NCBI GenBank assembly: GCA_030447865.1
Contig: JAUJOD010000001.1
Location: 792,909-856,908, forward strand
From: Nocardioidaceae bacterium
GTDB taxonomy: Bacteria > Actinomycetota > Actinomycetes > Propionibacteriales > Nocardioidaceae
Length of the DNA stretch: 64,000 nt
Direction of reading: 5' to 3'
In this document: positions 33,632 through 41,071 of the stretch, in pieces
Numbering within the stretch: the stretch's first letter is position 1
Layout of the letters: every line of letters starts with the position of its first letter
Made by a program: the position numbers and the translations under genes
Notes under the pieces: model-generated
The model's database searches: none
Told to the model about the DNA's origin: nothing
The model's input: only the letters and a program-made list of their open reading frames with translations

Positions 33632-34981
33632 ATGAACCGTTCAGCCCCGGTGAGACGCGCCCTCGCTGCGCTGTTCGCCACCACCTTGCTGGCCAGTGGT
33701 TGCACGACCAGCGCCAATCAAAGCGGAGAAGAAGCGACCGGTGACGTGGCGGTCTGCGAGCTGGCCTACTACACCGGCGAGTTCGGCGCCTACGGCGAGT
33801 CCCTGACGGCGGATGTTGTGTTCCCGGTCGAGGAGGTCATCAACGAGGATCCGCCGCTCGGCCGGTCCTGGAAGCTGTTCCACGAAGACCTCGGCACCGT
33901 GGGCGAGGCGCAGGCTGCCCGCACCTGCATGGATCGCCACAATGCGGAGATCCTCGTCAGCATCGCGCACGGCTACCGAACGTATCGCGATTTGATGATG
34001 CAGCGCTGGGAGGAGCAGGACAGTCCATTGGGCCCCACCGTTCACGGTGGTGCGATCCCCGGAAACCTAGGAGGGAAGGCCGCCGAACCGATCTTCCGCG
34101 CCCAGGGGCTGGACGAGACACTCGGCATGACCGGCGCCCTGTACGCGGAGCAGATCGGAGCCGAGTCGGTGGTCATCTTCGCTACCAACGTCGAGGGGTT
34201 CCAGCTCGCAGCGGACGCGGCTGAGCGGACTGCCGACTACCTCGGTCTCGAGGTCCTCGAACGCATCGATGCTGGCGCCGAACAACCCTCCTACGTGGCA
34301 GAGGCTCAGCGAATCGCGGACCTGAAGCCCGACGCGGTCATCGTTCAGGCTGGCTCCGTCGAATCGGCCACGCTGATCAAGCAGGCCACCGAGGCCGGAA
34401 TCTCCCTGGAGTGGATAGGTGAGACCGGCTGGGTCCAGCCCGAATTCATCAAGACGTTGGGCACTGAACCGCTTCGTGCTCAGAAAGGGGTCGGCTTTGC
34501 GGCCTTCTCCTACAACGACGACTCGCCCGCTTGGGACTTTTTCTCCGAGTTGTGGAAGAGCACACCCGGCTACGCCGACAAGTTCGGCCCGCCGACCGAT
34601 GCATATCACTACTCCACCTATGACCTGATGGTGCAGACCGCGCTCGCGGTCGAGGCAGGCGGTTCCTACAAGGCCAGTGACTGGGCACCGGCCATGCACG
34701 AGGTCGGCGAGGCTCCTGGCGAGGTCTGCTACACGTACGCAGATTGCCTCAAGCTCATTCGGGCTGGTGAGGAGATTGACTACGACGGCATCACCGGCTC
34801 CGGCGAGTACACCGAGGGTGGTGTGAACCAGATCGTCCAGGCCTACACGCCGTTCAACGATGATGGCAGCCCCGGAGACCCGGTGGAGCTCGACGCCGAC
34901 CGCGCGCTGGAGGTAGTCGACGCTATCGCCACCGAAGCGGAGTGTGACCCGGAAGATCCGCCGAACACCTGCGAGTGGTGA
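33632..34981 (+). CDS. ABC transporter substrate-binding lipoprotein (type I periplasmic fold)
   Basis: A 449-residue protein with signal peptide and lipobox LLASGC (Cys at about residue 24). The mature part has the Leu/Ile/Val-binding-protein pattern: ELAYYTGEFGAYGESLTAD at the start, AARTCMDRHNAEILVS, GMTGALYAEQIGAESVVI and PTDAYHYSTYDLMVQTAL. The C-terminal 60 residues are acidic and Cys-containing (CYTYADC, CDPEDPPNTC). It confers the importer's specificity; the ligand cannot be read from sequence. Confidence 0.88.
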   Translation: MNRSAPVRRALAALFATTLLASGCTTSANQSGEEATGDVAVCELAYYTGEFGAYGESLTADVVFPVEEVINEDPPLGRSWKLFHEDLGTVGEAQAARTCMDRHNAEILVSIAHGYRTYRDLMMQRWEEQDSPLGPTVHGGAIPGNLGGKAAEPIFRAQGLDETLGMTGALYAEQIGAESVVIFATNVEGFQLAADAAERTADYLGLEVLERIDAGAEQPSYVAEAQRIADLKPDAVIVQAGSVESATLIKQATEAGISLEWIGETGWVQPEFIKTLGTEPLRAQKGVGFAAFSYNDDSPAWDFFSELWKSTPGYADKFGPPTDAYHYSTYDLMVQTALAVEAGGSYKASDWAPAMHEVGEAPGEVCYTYADCLKLIRAGEEIDYDGITGSGEYTEGGVNQIVQAYTPFNDDGSPGDPVELDADRALEVVDAIATEAECDPEDPPNTCEW

Positions 34982-35162
34982 GTTGAGCTCACCGGTGATG
35001 CGCACCTGCGGCCCGGGGATTCGACCCCCAAGCCGTGGGTCCTCGCGACGGCCTTCGTATCGCCCTTCCGCGGCGATGCCGGACGGTGTTGAGGGATCAG
35101 GGAACGGATCATCCGAGCGGATGCCGGTTCTGTCGAGGGGTTGACGGGTGTTAGCCGTCAAT

Positions 35163-35182
35163 CTAGATTATCGATAATCTAG
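35163..35182. promoter_or_regulatory. Operator site F (perfect 20-bp palindrome)
   Basis: CTAGATTATC followed by GATAATCTAG is a perfect 20-bp palindrome, 48 bp upstream of the dikinase swivel subunit. It contains the core GATTATCGAT of the other sites and is the best-formed member, so probably the highest-affinity operator. Confidence 0.8.
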
Positions 35183-35230
35183 CGCGGTGGTCGTCGTCAC
35201 GAAGCTGATGCCACAGACCAGGAGGGGCTC

Positions 35231-36955
35231 ATGACCGAGACCGTTGCCACCTTCTTCGGGGACGAGAAGTTCCCCGTCAATTGGGAGGATGGGCAGAAGG
35301 AACTGCTGTGGGTCCACGACGACCTGCACATCCCGAACCCGGTTTCGCCGATGTATGCCGACATCGGCGGCTGGTGGCTCAAGTGCGACTACATGTTCCG
35401 GCGATTCGGAACGCCGTTTGCCTCCGACTGGATCCACAAGATCGTCAACGGCTACGTTTACACCGCTGCCATCCCTGCGCAGCCCGGCCTCTCCGCCGAG
35501 ACGACGGAGTACGGCGCCCGCTACGTGCCCCGCGTCCCGGACAACGACGAATACGCCGCGGAGATCGGAGGCTACCTCGGCTGGACTCTGCCGTACTACG
35601 CGGAGAACTTCCTCCATTGGTGGCGTGACCGCCTGGTGCCCGAGATGACGCGCAACTTCGAGCGCTTCGACGCCTACGACTATGATTCGGCGAGCCTCGT
35701 GGAGCTCGCGATCCTGCTCGAGGACGCGATCGACATGCACGATCGCCACTGGCAGATCCACTGGGTGCTGAACTTCGCCCAGTTCTCGTCCACCATGAAC
35801 CTCAACTCGATCATCGCGGAGGTGAAGGGCCAGGGCGACCACAGCGACCTGATGGGGCGGCTGCAGAGCTCTCTGGAGAACCGTAACTGGGACTCCATCG
35901 AGGAGCTCTGGACGTTCAAGGAGCAGGTTAAGGCCGCTGGAGGACCTGTCGCCGAGGCGTTTGCGAGGGCCACGGCACCCGAGATCCGGCAGGCACTCGA
36001 GTCGACCCCCGAGGGGCGGTCTTTCCTGGAGAAGGACGTCGAGTCCTACCAGCAGGTCTTCGGGTTCAAGTCCATGTACGCCCACGAGTTCTCGTTCAAG
36101 ACCTGGCGAGAGGACCCCGCCCCCGTGCTGGAGGCGATCCGTGGTTACCTCGAGGCTGACTACGACTACCCGGCCGAGATCGCTGCTGTGGCCGAGGACC
36201 TCGAGGCCGCCAAGGCGGAGGTCATGGAAGGAGTCGAGGGCGAGGGGCGAAAGCGTCTGCAGAGTGCGCTCGACCTCAGCCTCCGGATGAACCCGCTGAC
36301 GCCCGACCACCACTTCTACATCGACCAGGGCACCAACGCCCGGGTCCGGCTCGTCCTGATCGCGATCGGCAAGAAGCTTGTCGCCGACGGCAAGCTCGGC
36401 GACCCCGAGGACGTCATGTATCTGCGATACAACGAGCTGCGTACCCTCATGGCCGGCAGCAATGGCTTCGACGCCGAGGAACTGGTGGGCGACCGTCGCG
36501 ACCAGCGCGAGGATGCCTACGAGCTGCGCCCTCGTGACTGGGTCGGCACCGCAACTGAGGAGAACCTGGCGTTCCCATACCTGGCGCTGTGGGCGTTCCC
36601 GGAGAAGGTGTACCGCAAGCCGTCGGAGGTGGAGGGCGAGATCCAAGGCCTTGGCGCATCGAAGGGCGTCATCGAGGGGACCGCTCGCGTCGTTCTGTCC
36701 CCCGAGCAGTTCAGCCAGGTGGAGCGCGACGAGATCATCATCTGCCGCATGACGAGCCCGTCCTGGGTCGTGCTGTTCACCAGGATCGGGGGTCTCGTTA
36801 CCGACGCCGGCGGCATGGCGTCACACCCCGCGGTGGTCTCTCGCGAGTTCGGCATTCCGGCCGTGGTGGGTACCTCCGATGCAACCCGCAAGATCAAGAC
36901 GGGCGACAAGATCCGCGTCAACGGCACGACCGGTCTGGTTCAGGTGCTTGTGTGA
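35231..36955 (+). CDS. PEP-utilising swivelling-domain subunit of a split dikinase (phenylphosphate-synthase alpha-like)
   Basis: A 574-residue protein. The C-terminal 100 residues are the PEP-synthase/PPDK mobile phosphohistidine domain: LGASKGVIEGTARVV, and TDAGGMASHPAVVSREFG with the phospho-accepting His at about 532. The first ~450 residues are a largely helical Trp/Tyr-rich domain unlike the PEP-binding barrel of PEP synthase. This layout (unique N-terminal domain plus His swivel, with the ATP-grasp domain on a separate gene) is that of phenylphosphate synthase alpha and of acetovanillone-type kinases (AcvAB, HpeHI). It therefore probably phosphorylates a phenolic or other hydroxyl substrate, using the product of 37155. 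GGAGGGGCTC precedes the ATG. Confidence 0.78.
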   Translation: MTETVATFFGDEKFPVNWEDGQKELLWVHDDLHIPNPVSPMYADIGGWWLKCDYMFRRFGTPFASDWIHKIVNGYVYTAAIPAQPGLSAETTEYGARYVPRVPDNDEYAAEIGGYLGWTLPYYAENFLHWWRDRLVPEMTRNFERFDAYDYDSASLVELAILLEDAIDMHDRHWQIHWVLNFAQFSSTMNLNSIIAEVKGQGDHSDLMGRLQSSLENRNWDSIEELWTFKEQVKAAGGPVAEAFARATAPEIRQALESTPEGRSFLEKDVESYQQVFGFKSMYAHEFSFKTWREDPAPVLEAIRGYLEADYDYPAEIAAVAEDLEAAKAEVMEGVEGEGRKRLQSALDLSLRMNPLTPDHHFYIDQGTNARVRLVLIAIGKKLVADGKLGDPEDVMYLRYNELRTLMAGSNGFDAEELVGDRRDQREDAYELRPRDWVGTATEENLAFPYLALWAFPEKVYRKPSEVEGEIQGLGASKGVIEGTARVVLSPEQFSQVERDEIIICRMTSPSWVVLFTRIGGLVTDAGGMASHPAVVSREFGIPAVVGTSDATRKIKTGDKIRVNGTTGLVQVLV

Positions 36956-37154
36956 CCCTTCCGCGCAGAGTGATGCGGGAGATCAGGACGTTCATTCCCC
37001 GCGCGTCCTCGAGGGCACCTACTGACCCGACCGGTCCTCGAGCTGCGCCCCGATCGTCGACGCGCTGCGCCAAGACGACGCTGGCGTGACCCCGAAGGTC
37101 GTGTCGCGAGCACATCCAGCACTTCGGAGGCACCCTGTTTGGGAGGAGCTGTCC

Positions 37155-37982
37155 ATGCCTGAAAAGCCATTCGTGCTCGACTTCACCGACGAGCGATGCC
37201 GCGAGGTCGCGCTGGCTGGAGGCAAGGGAGCGAGTCTGGCGTCGATGACCCAGAACGGACTCCCCGTACCGCCAGGCTTCGCGGTCACCTCGCCCGCGTT
37301 CGCCGAGGCCGTGAACGGTGAGAAGCTCCTGGGCTGCCTCAAGGCAGAGGATCTGGACGGCGCCCGCGCCGTCGTCGCGCAGACCGAGCCGCCACGAGAA
37401 CTGATCAAGGCTGCCTACGAGCGGCTGCCCCAGGGCGCCTCGGTCGCGGTGCGGTCCTCGGCTTGCGCCGAGGACAGCCACGACGCCTCCTACGCCGGCC
37501 AGCAGGAGACCTACCTGTTCGTCGAGACGTTCGACGAAGTCCTGGAAAAGGTCGTTGAGTGCTGGCTCTCTTTCTTCTCCGAACGCGCCCTGTTCTACCG
37601 CGAGCACAAGGGAGACCTGGACGACATCCAGATGGCCGTCGTCGTCCAACAGATGGTCCACGCTGACAAGGCCGGCGTCATGTTCACGGTGGATCCCGTG
37701 AACAACCGCAAGGACCGCATCGTCGTCGAAGCCGTCCGCGGCATCGGAGAGCACGTCGTCTCCGGTGAGGTCACGCCCGATTACTACACGGTGGACCGAA
37801 AGGGAACAGTGAAGAAGGCGCGGGTCGTTGACGAACAGGTTCTCTCCGCATCCGAGTTAGCTGAGCTGGTGAAGATGGGCCTTCACCTCGCGGACCTTAA
37901 CGGTTGTCCCCAGGACATCGAGTGGGCCTACGACTCCACGGGCCTCTACATGCTGCAGTCGCGACCCGTGACAACGCTGTAG
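37155..37982 (+). CDS. PEP/pyruvate-binding ATP-grasp subunit of the split dikinase (phenylphosphate-synthase beta-like)
   Basis: A 275-residue protein equal to the N-terminal ATP-grasp part of PEP synthase: VALAGGKGASLASMTQNGLP, VAVRSSACAEDSHDASYAGQ with QETYL, KAGVMFTVDP, EAVRGIGEHVVSGEV, and DIEWAYDSTGLYMLQSRPVT at the C-terminus. It would split ATP to AMP and phosphate while phosphorylating the His of the partner at 35231. It is shorter than the usual ~340-360 residue domain. GGGAGGAGCT precedes the ATG. The 199-bp gap from its partner has no coding content. Confidence 0.82.
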   Translation: MPEKPFVLDFTDERCREVALAGGKGASLASMTQNGLPVPPGFAVTSPAFAEAVNGEKLLGCLKAEDLDGARAVVAQTEPPRELIKAAYERLPQGASVAVRSSACAEDSHDASYAGQQETYLFVETFDEVLEKVVECWLSFFSERALFYREHKGDLDDIQMAVVVQQMVHADKAGVMFTVDPVNNRKDRIVVEAVRGIGEHVVSGEVTPDYYTVDRKGTVKKARVVDEQVLSASELAELVKMGLHLADLNGCPQDIEWAYDSTGLYMLQSRPVTTL

Positions 37983-38040
37983 TCACACCGAACTAAGGCT
38001 CACATCTGAAGATCATCGACGCAGTGAAGGATGTCGCCAC

Positions 38041-38883
38041 GTGAAGTTCGTGACCTACGAAGCCCCGGCTTCGAACGGCCGCCGAGTCGGGTATCTCGAC
38101 GGCGACGTCGTCGTCGACGCCGGCTTCGACGGCGACATGATCGCCTTCATCGAAGCAGGGACGCCGATCGGAACTACCGGAAGCGTCGCTAACGCGGTGC
38201 TGCGTGCCCCGCTGCGGCCCCGCACCATCCGCGACTTCCTCGCCTTCGAGGGGCACCTGCTCAACGTCTTTCCGAGCCTCGGCAAGGAGATACCCGAGGA
38301 GTGGTACCAGGTGCCGGCCCACTACAAGGGCCTGCCGGACACCGTGATCGGGCCAGACGAGGAGATTCCCTGGCCTGCCTACACGCAGAAGCTCGACCAC
38401 GAGCTTGAGCTCGCCGCCGTCATCGGACGACCGGGCAAGAACATCACCGAAGCTAACGCCATCGATCACGTCTTTGGCTACACGATCTGGAACGACATGA
38501 CCGCTCGTGACCTCCAGGTGCGCGAACTGCCCGTCGGAATGGGGCCAGCGAAGGCCAAGGACTGGGACGGTTCCAACGTCCTCGGCCCATGCATTGTGAC
38601 CGCCGACGAGGTCGACCCCCACGACGTCGACCTGGAGGTCCGCATCAACGGAGAGCGCTGGGGCGGCACAAACACCAAGGGCATGCACCACACCTTCGAG
38701 TCGATGATTGCCTACGCCTCCCAGGCGCTCACGCTGCACCCAGGCGAGGTTTTCGGCTCCGGCACCGCCACCGGCGGCAGCGGAATGGAGCTGAACCGCT
38801 GGCTCAACGCCGGCGACACCATCGAGATGGAGGCCTCCGGCATTGGAGTTCTCCGCAACACCATCGGGTCACGACCGGACTGA
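38041..38883 (+). CDS. Fumarylacetoacetate-hydrolase-family protein
   Basis: A 280-residue FAH-fold enzyme. Seen: LDHELELAAVIGRPGKNI with metal-binding Glu residues, FGYTIWNDMTARDLQ, KAKDWDGSNVLGPCIVTAD and GSGTATGGSGMELNRWL. Members hydrolyse, decarboxylate or dehydrate oxo-acid products of ring cleavage. GTG start at 38041. It follows the dikinase subunits by 58 bp and precedes the ABM-fold gene, so it appears to act on a product of the same pathway. Confidence 0.88.
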   Translation: MKFVTYEAPASNGRRVGYLDGDVVVDAGFDGDMIAFIEAGTPIGTTGSVANAVLRAPLRPRTIRDFLAFEGHLLNVFPSLGKEIPEEWYQVPAHYKGLPDTVIGPDEEIPWPAYTQKLDHELELAAVIGRPGKNITEANAIDHVFGYTIWNDMTARDLQVRELPVGMGPAKAKDWDGSNVLGPCIVTADEVDPHDVDLEVRINGERWGGTNTKGMHHTFESMIAYASQALTLHPGEVFGSGTATGGSGMELNRWLNAGDTIEMEASGIGVLRNTIGSRPD

Positions 38884-38936
38884 CCCCACGACTCGCCAAC
38901 ATCGAACAAACCCGACAACAGGAAGAGGAAACACTC

Positions 38937-39230
38937 ATGGCATTTGTCGTAGCCGCCATCTGGAGGGCCAAGGAAGGGGAGGAGAAGCGGGTCGAGGACG
39001 TCATCCGGAAGATGACGCCGCTCTCTCGCGACGAGGAGGCCAACCTGTTCTACCAGGCCCAGGTATCCCCGGAGGACCCGCGCACGTTCTTCCTGTACGA
39101 GCAGTACACCGACGAGGCCGGCTACGAGGCACACAAGGCCACGCCGTACTTCCAGAAGAACGTGTTCGGCTACGTCATCGACTACCTCGAGGAGCGCTCG
39201 GTGAAGACCTACACCACCATCGATGTTTGA
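38937..39230 (+). CDS. Antibiotic-biosynthesis-monooxygenase-fold (YgiN-like) protein
   Basis: A 97-residue dimeric alpha/beta-barrel protein: MAFVVAAIWRAKEGEEKRVE, NLFYQAQVSPEDPRTFFLYE, and the YEAHKATPYFQKNV segment. The fold covers cofactor-free quinol/anthrone monooxygenases as well as non-catalytic members. GGAAGAGGAA lies upstream of the ATG at 38937. Its 3' end overlaps the histidine phosphatase by 8 bp. A role on a phenolic/quinol intermediate fits the neighbouring dikinase, but is inference. Confidence 0.83.
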   Translation: MAFVVAAIWRAKEGEEKRVEDVIRKMTPLSRDEEANLFYQAQVSPEDPRTFFLYEQYTDEAGYEAHKATPYFQKNVFGYVIDYLEERSVKTYTTIDV

Positions 39231-39882
39231 GGTTCAGCTCCTCCTGCTGCGGCACGGAGAGGTCGCCTCGCACCGAGGCGACGTCCCCGTGACTGAAGCA
39301 GGGCTCGTGCACGCGGAACGGAGCGGAAAGAGGATCGGCGCCAGCACTGACACTCCGATCTCCGTGATGTTCGGCGGCACGAGACGGACCCGAGAGACCG
39401 CCGAGGCGATCGTTCGAGGAATCGGTGAGCCGGAGCGTGTCGACGGCCCGACTGACGCTTTCGCCCTGCGCAACCCCGACATGTACGTGGCGGGCACCCG
39501 GGTGAACATGGTCAGCTCAGCCGCGTCTCTGGCCGAGCAGGTAGTCGGCATAACGCCGAACCACGTCGAGGCGAACGACTGGTGGACTGCGTTCTTCAGC
39601 GCTCCCGACCGCATCGGTTGGTGGCTGACCCAAGATGACCCGCCTGGCGAGACCAGCCGCGATTTGGCACGCCGGATTCAGCGATTCGCAAGGAGCTTCG
39701 CCGATCCGGGGCCCCACCGTGGCCGCTTCTTCGTGTGCGTGACCCACTCGCCGGTGTTGCGTGCCGTCCTCAGCGCGGTGTTCGGACAGGACCCCGGCGA
39801 ACCCGCCTACGTGACGGGCGCGCTGGTCCGGGTTAGTACGGGGCAGATCGAGATCACACCCCACGACCCCCTCAACCACTGA
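39223..39882 (+). CDS. Histidine-phosphatase-superfamily protein
   Basis: A 219-residue phosphatase of the phosphoglycerate-mutase-like superfamily. Seen: LLLRHGEVASHRG with the nucleophile His in RHG (about residue 11), GGTRRTRETAEAI, and the second catalytic His in VCVTHSPVLRAVL. It overlaps the ABM gene. Beside a dikinase it could remove the phosphate after the phosphorylated intermediate has been transformed, as a phosphatase does in the Acv acetovanillone pathway; that role is inferred from context only. Confidence 0.8.
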   Translation: MFEVQLLLLRHGEVASHRGDVPVTEAGLVHAERSGKRIGASTDTPISVMFGGTRRTRETAEAIVRGIGEPERVDGPTDAFALRNPDMYVAGTRVNMVSSAASLAEQVVGITPNHVEANDWWTAFFSAPDRIGWWLTQDDPPGETSRDLARRIQRFARSFADPGPHRGRFFVCVTHSPVLRAVLSAVFGQDPGEPAYVTGALVRVSTGQIEITPHDPLNH

Positions 39883-39934
39883 GGGCCCAGCAGTCCGTAC
39901 GGGAAGAACCGAACCCGCGAGAGGATCGTTCGTC

Positions 39935-40270
39935 TTGCCTTCTGACCCGATCATCACGGTCGACCCCGCAACCGGCCGCGAGCTGCACCGCTAGCCGAGA
40001 CCTCGCCCCAGCAGTTGGCCGATGAGGGGGTCGTCGCCGCCGGGTCGCGCAGTTTTGTTCGTTACGAGCCCTTGGGCACGGTGCTGGCGATTATGCCTTG
40101 GAACTACCCCTACTGGCAGGTCTTCCGCTTCGTCGCACCCACCCTCACCGCGGGCAACGCTGGAACCCTCAAGCACTCTCCCAGCGTGACCAGGGTCGCG
40201 CTCGCCATCGAGCAGGTGCTGACCGACGCGGGCCTTCCCGCCGGTGTCTTCCGCACCCTCGTCGTTGGGA
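39935..40270 (+). pseudogene. Truncated aldehyde dehydrogenase remnant
   Basis: The start LPSDPIITVDPATGRELHR ends at a stop (39992). Another frame from about 40018 reads ADEGVVAAGSRSFVRYEPLG, TVLAIMPWNYPYWQVFRFVA, PTLTAGNAGTLKHSPSVTRV and GLPAGVFRTLVVG. These match the N-terminal quarter of succinate-semialdehyde-type dehydrogenases with an internal deletion of about 100 residues; everything after the NAD-binding part, including the catalytic Cys/Glu, is missing. The stretch from 40271 to 40476 holds nothing recognisable. Confidence 0.8.
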
Positions 40271-40476
40271 CCCCAGAAAGTGGCGGTCCCGACCGCTCAC
40301 CGCCACGGTCACCCACCAGGGATGGAACGCCTCCGCCAACGGACCGGCCGACAGCCCCAAGCCCGCTGGCAGTTAACGGCCGAACAGCATCTCCGCTCAC
40401 TGCCCGACCCCGTGGGAGCACCAGCACCTATCGCTGTCCGCCGGCTGCCGTCCGCAGGCGGGGAGTCAGCCGAGGC

Positions 40477-41040
40477 TCACTTGGCCTCTATCGGGGTGAC
40501 AGCGATGCTTTCGATCAACGCGACGAGGTCGTCCAGATCCGCGTCGAGTTCGGTGGCCCAGACTTCAGGGCCGGTGTCGTCGCGGCGCCAGAACGCGTCG
40601 TTGGCCGCGGAGACGGTGTAGCCGAGCAGGAAAGTGCTTAGCAGCCGCTCGATGCGTGGGACCTGCTCGGGTGGTACTCCGGCGTCGGTCAGCAGCCCGT
40701 ACATGGCGTCCACGACACGCACGGCGTCGGGGGCGACATAGACCCGCGTGAGCAGCAGGGGTGCGACGCTGGGGTATCGGCGCGCTAGGGCGTGCAGCTG
40801 GTGGGCGACGAGGCCGAGCGCATCCCGCCAGGGATGTCCCGGCTCGGGCAGATTCACCTCGGCGAGCAGCCGGCCGACCAAGCCGTCCAGTAGGGCGTCC
40901 TTGTCCTTCACGTGGCGGTAGAGGGCCATCGGGGTCACCCCGACGCGCTGGGCGACGGCCCGCATGGAGACCGCGCCCAGCCCCTGGGTGCGGGCGAGCT
41001 CCAGGGCGGCGTCGAGGATTTGTGCCTGGCGACCCGTCAT
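40477..41040 (-). CDS. TetR-family regulator
   Basis: A 187-residue regulator: RQAQILDAALELARTQGLGA, SMRAVAQRVGVTPMALYRHV and KDKDALLDGLVG form the HTH (about 4-50). The C-terminal domain resembles TetR-type drug-responsive members (TetR_C). It is divergent from an MFS exporter and its start codon lies one base from a 30-bp operator, so it should repress both genes and be relieved by the exporter's substrate. With no leader for a ribosome binding site, the mRNA is probably leaderless. Confidence 0.88.
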   Translation of the reverse strand: MTGRQAQILDAALELARTQGLGAVSMRAVAQRVGVTPMALYRHVKDKDALLDGLVGRLLAEVNLPEPGHPWRDALGLVAHQLHALARRYPSVAPLLLTRVYVAPDAVRVVDAMYGLLTDAGVPPEQVPRIERLLSTFLLGYTVSAANDAFWRRDDTGPEVWATELDADLDDLVALIESIAVTPIEAK

Positions 41041-41041
41041 G

Positions 41042-41071
41042 GTCTACGGTCTACACGTGTACACCGTAGAC
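41042..41071. promoter_or_regulatory. 30-bp near-perfect palindromic TetR operator
   Basis: GTCTACGGTCTACAC followed by GTGTACACCGTAGAC: 14 of 15 base pairs are symmetric. It fills the gap between the divergent tetR and MFS starts and overlaps the MFS start region. Confidence 0.85.

Noticed and set aside
35231-37982. Reading the two dikinase genes as a broken PEP synthase or PPDK
   Set aside because: The subunit order is swivel first and ATP-grasp second, each with its own good ribosome binding site, and there is no PEP-binding TIM barrel, so it is a two-subunit enzyme rather than a split pseudogene.
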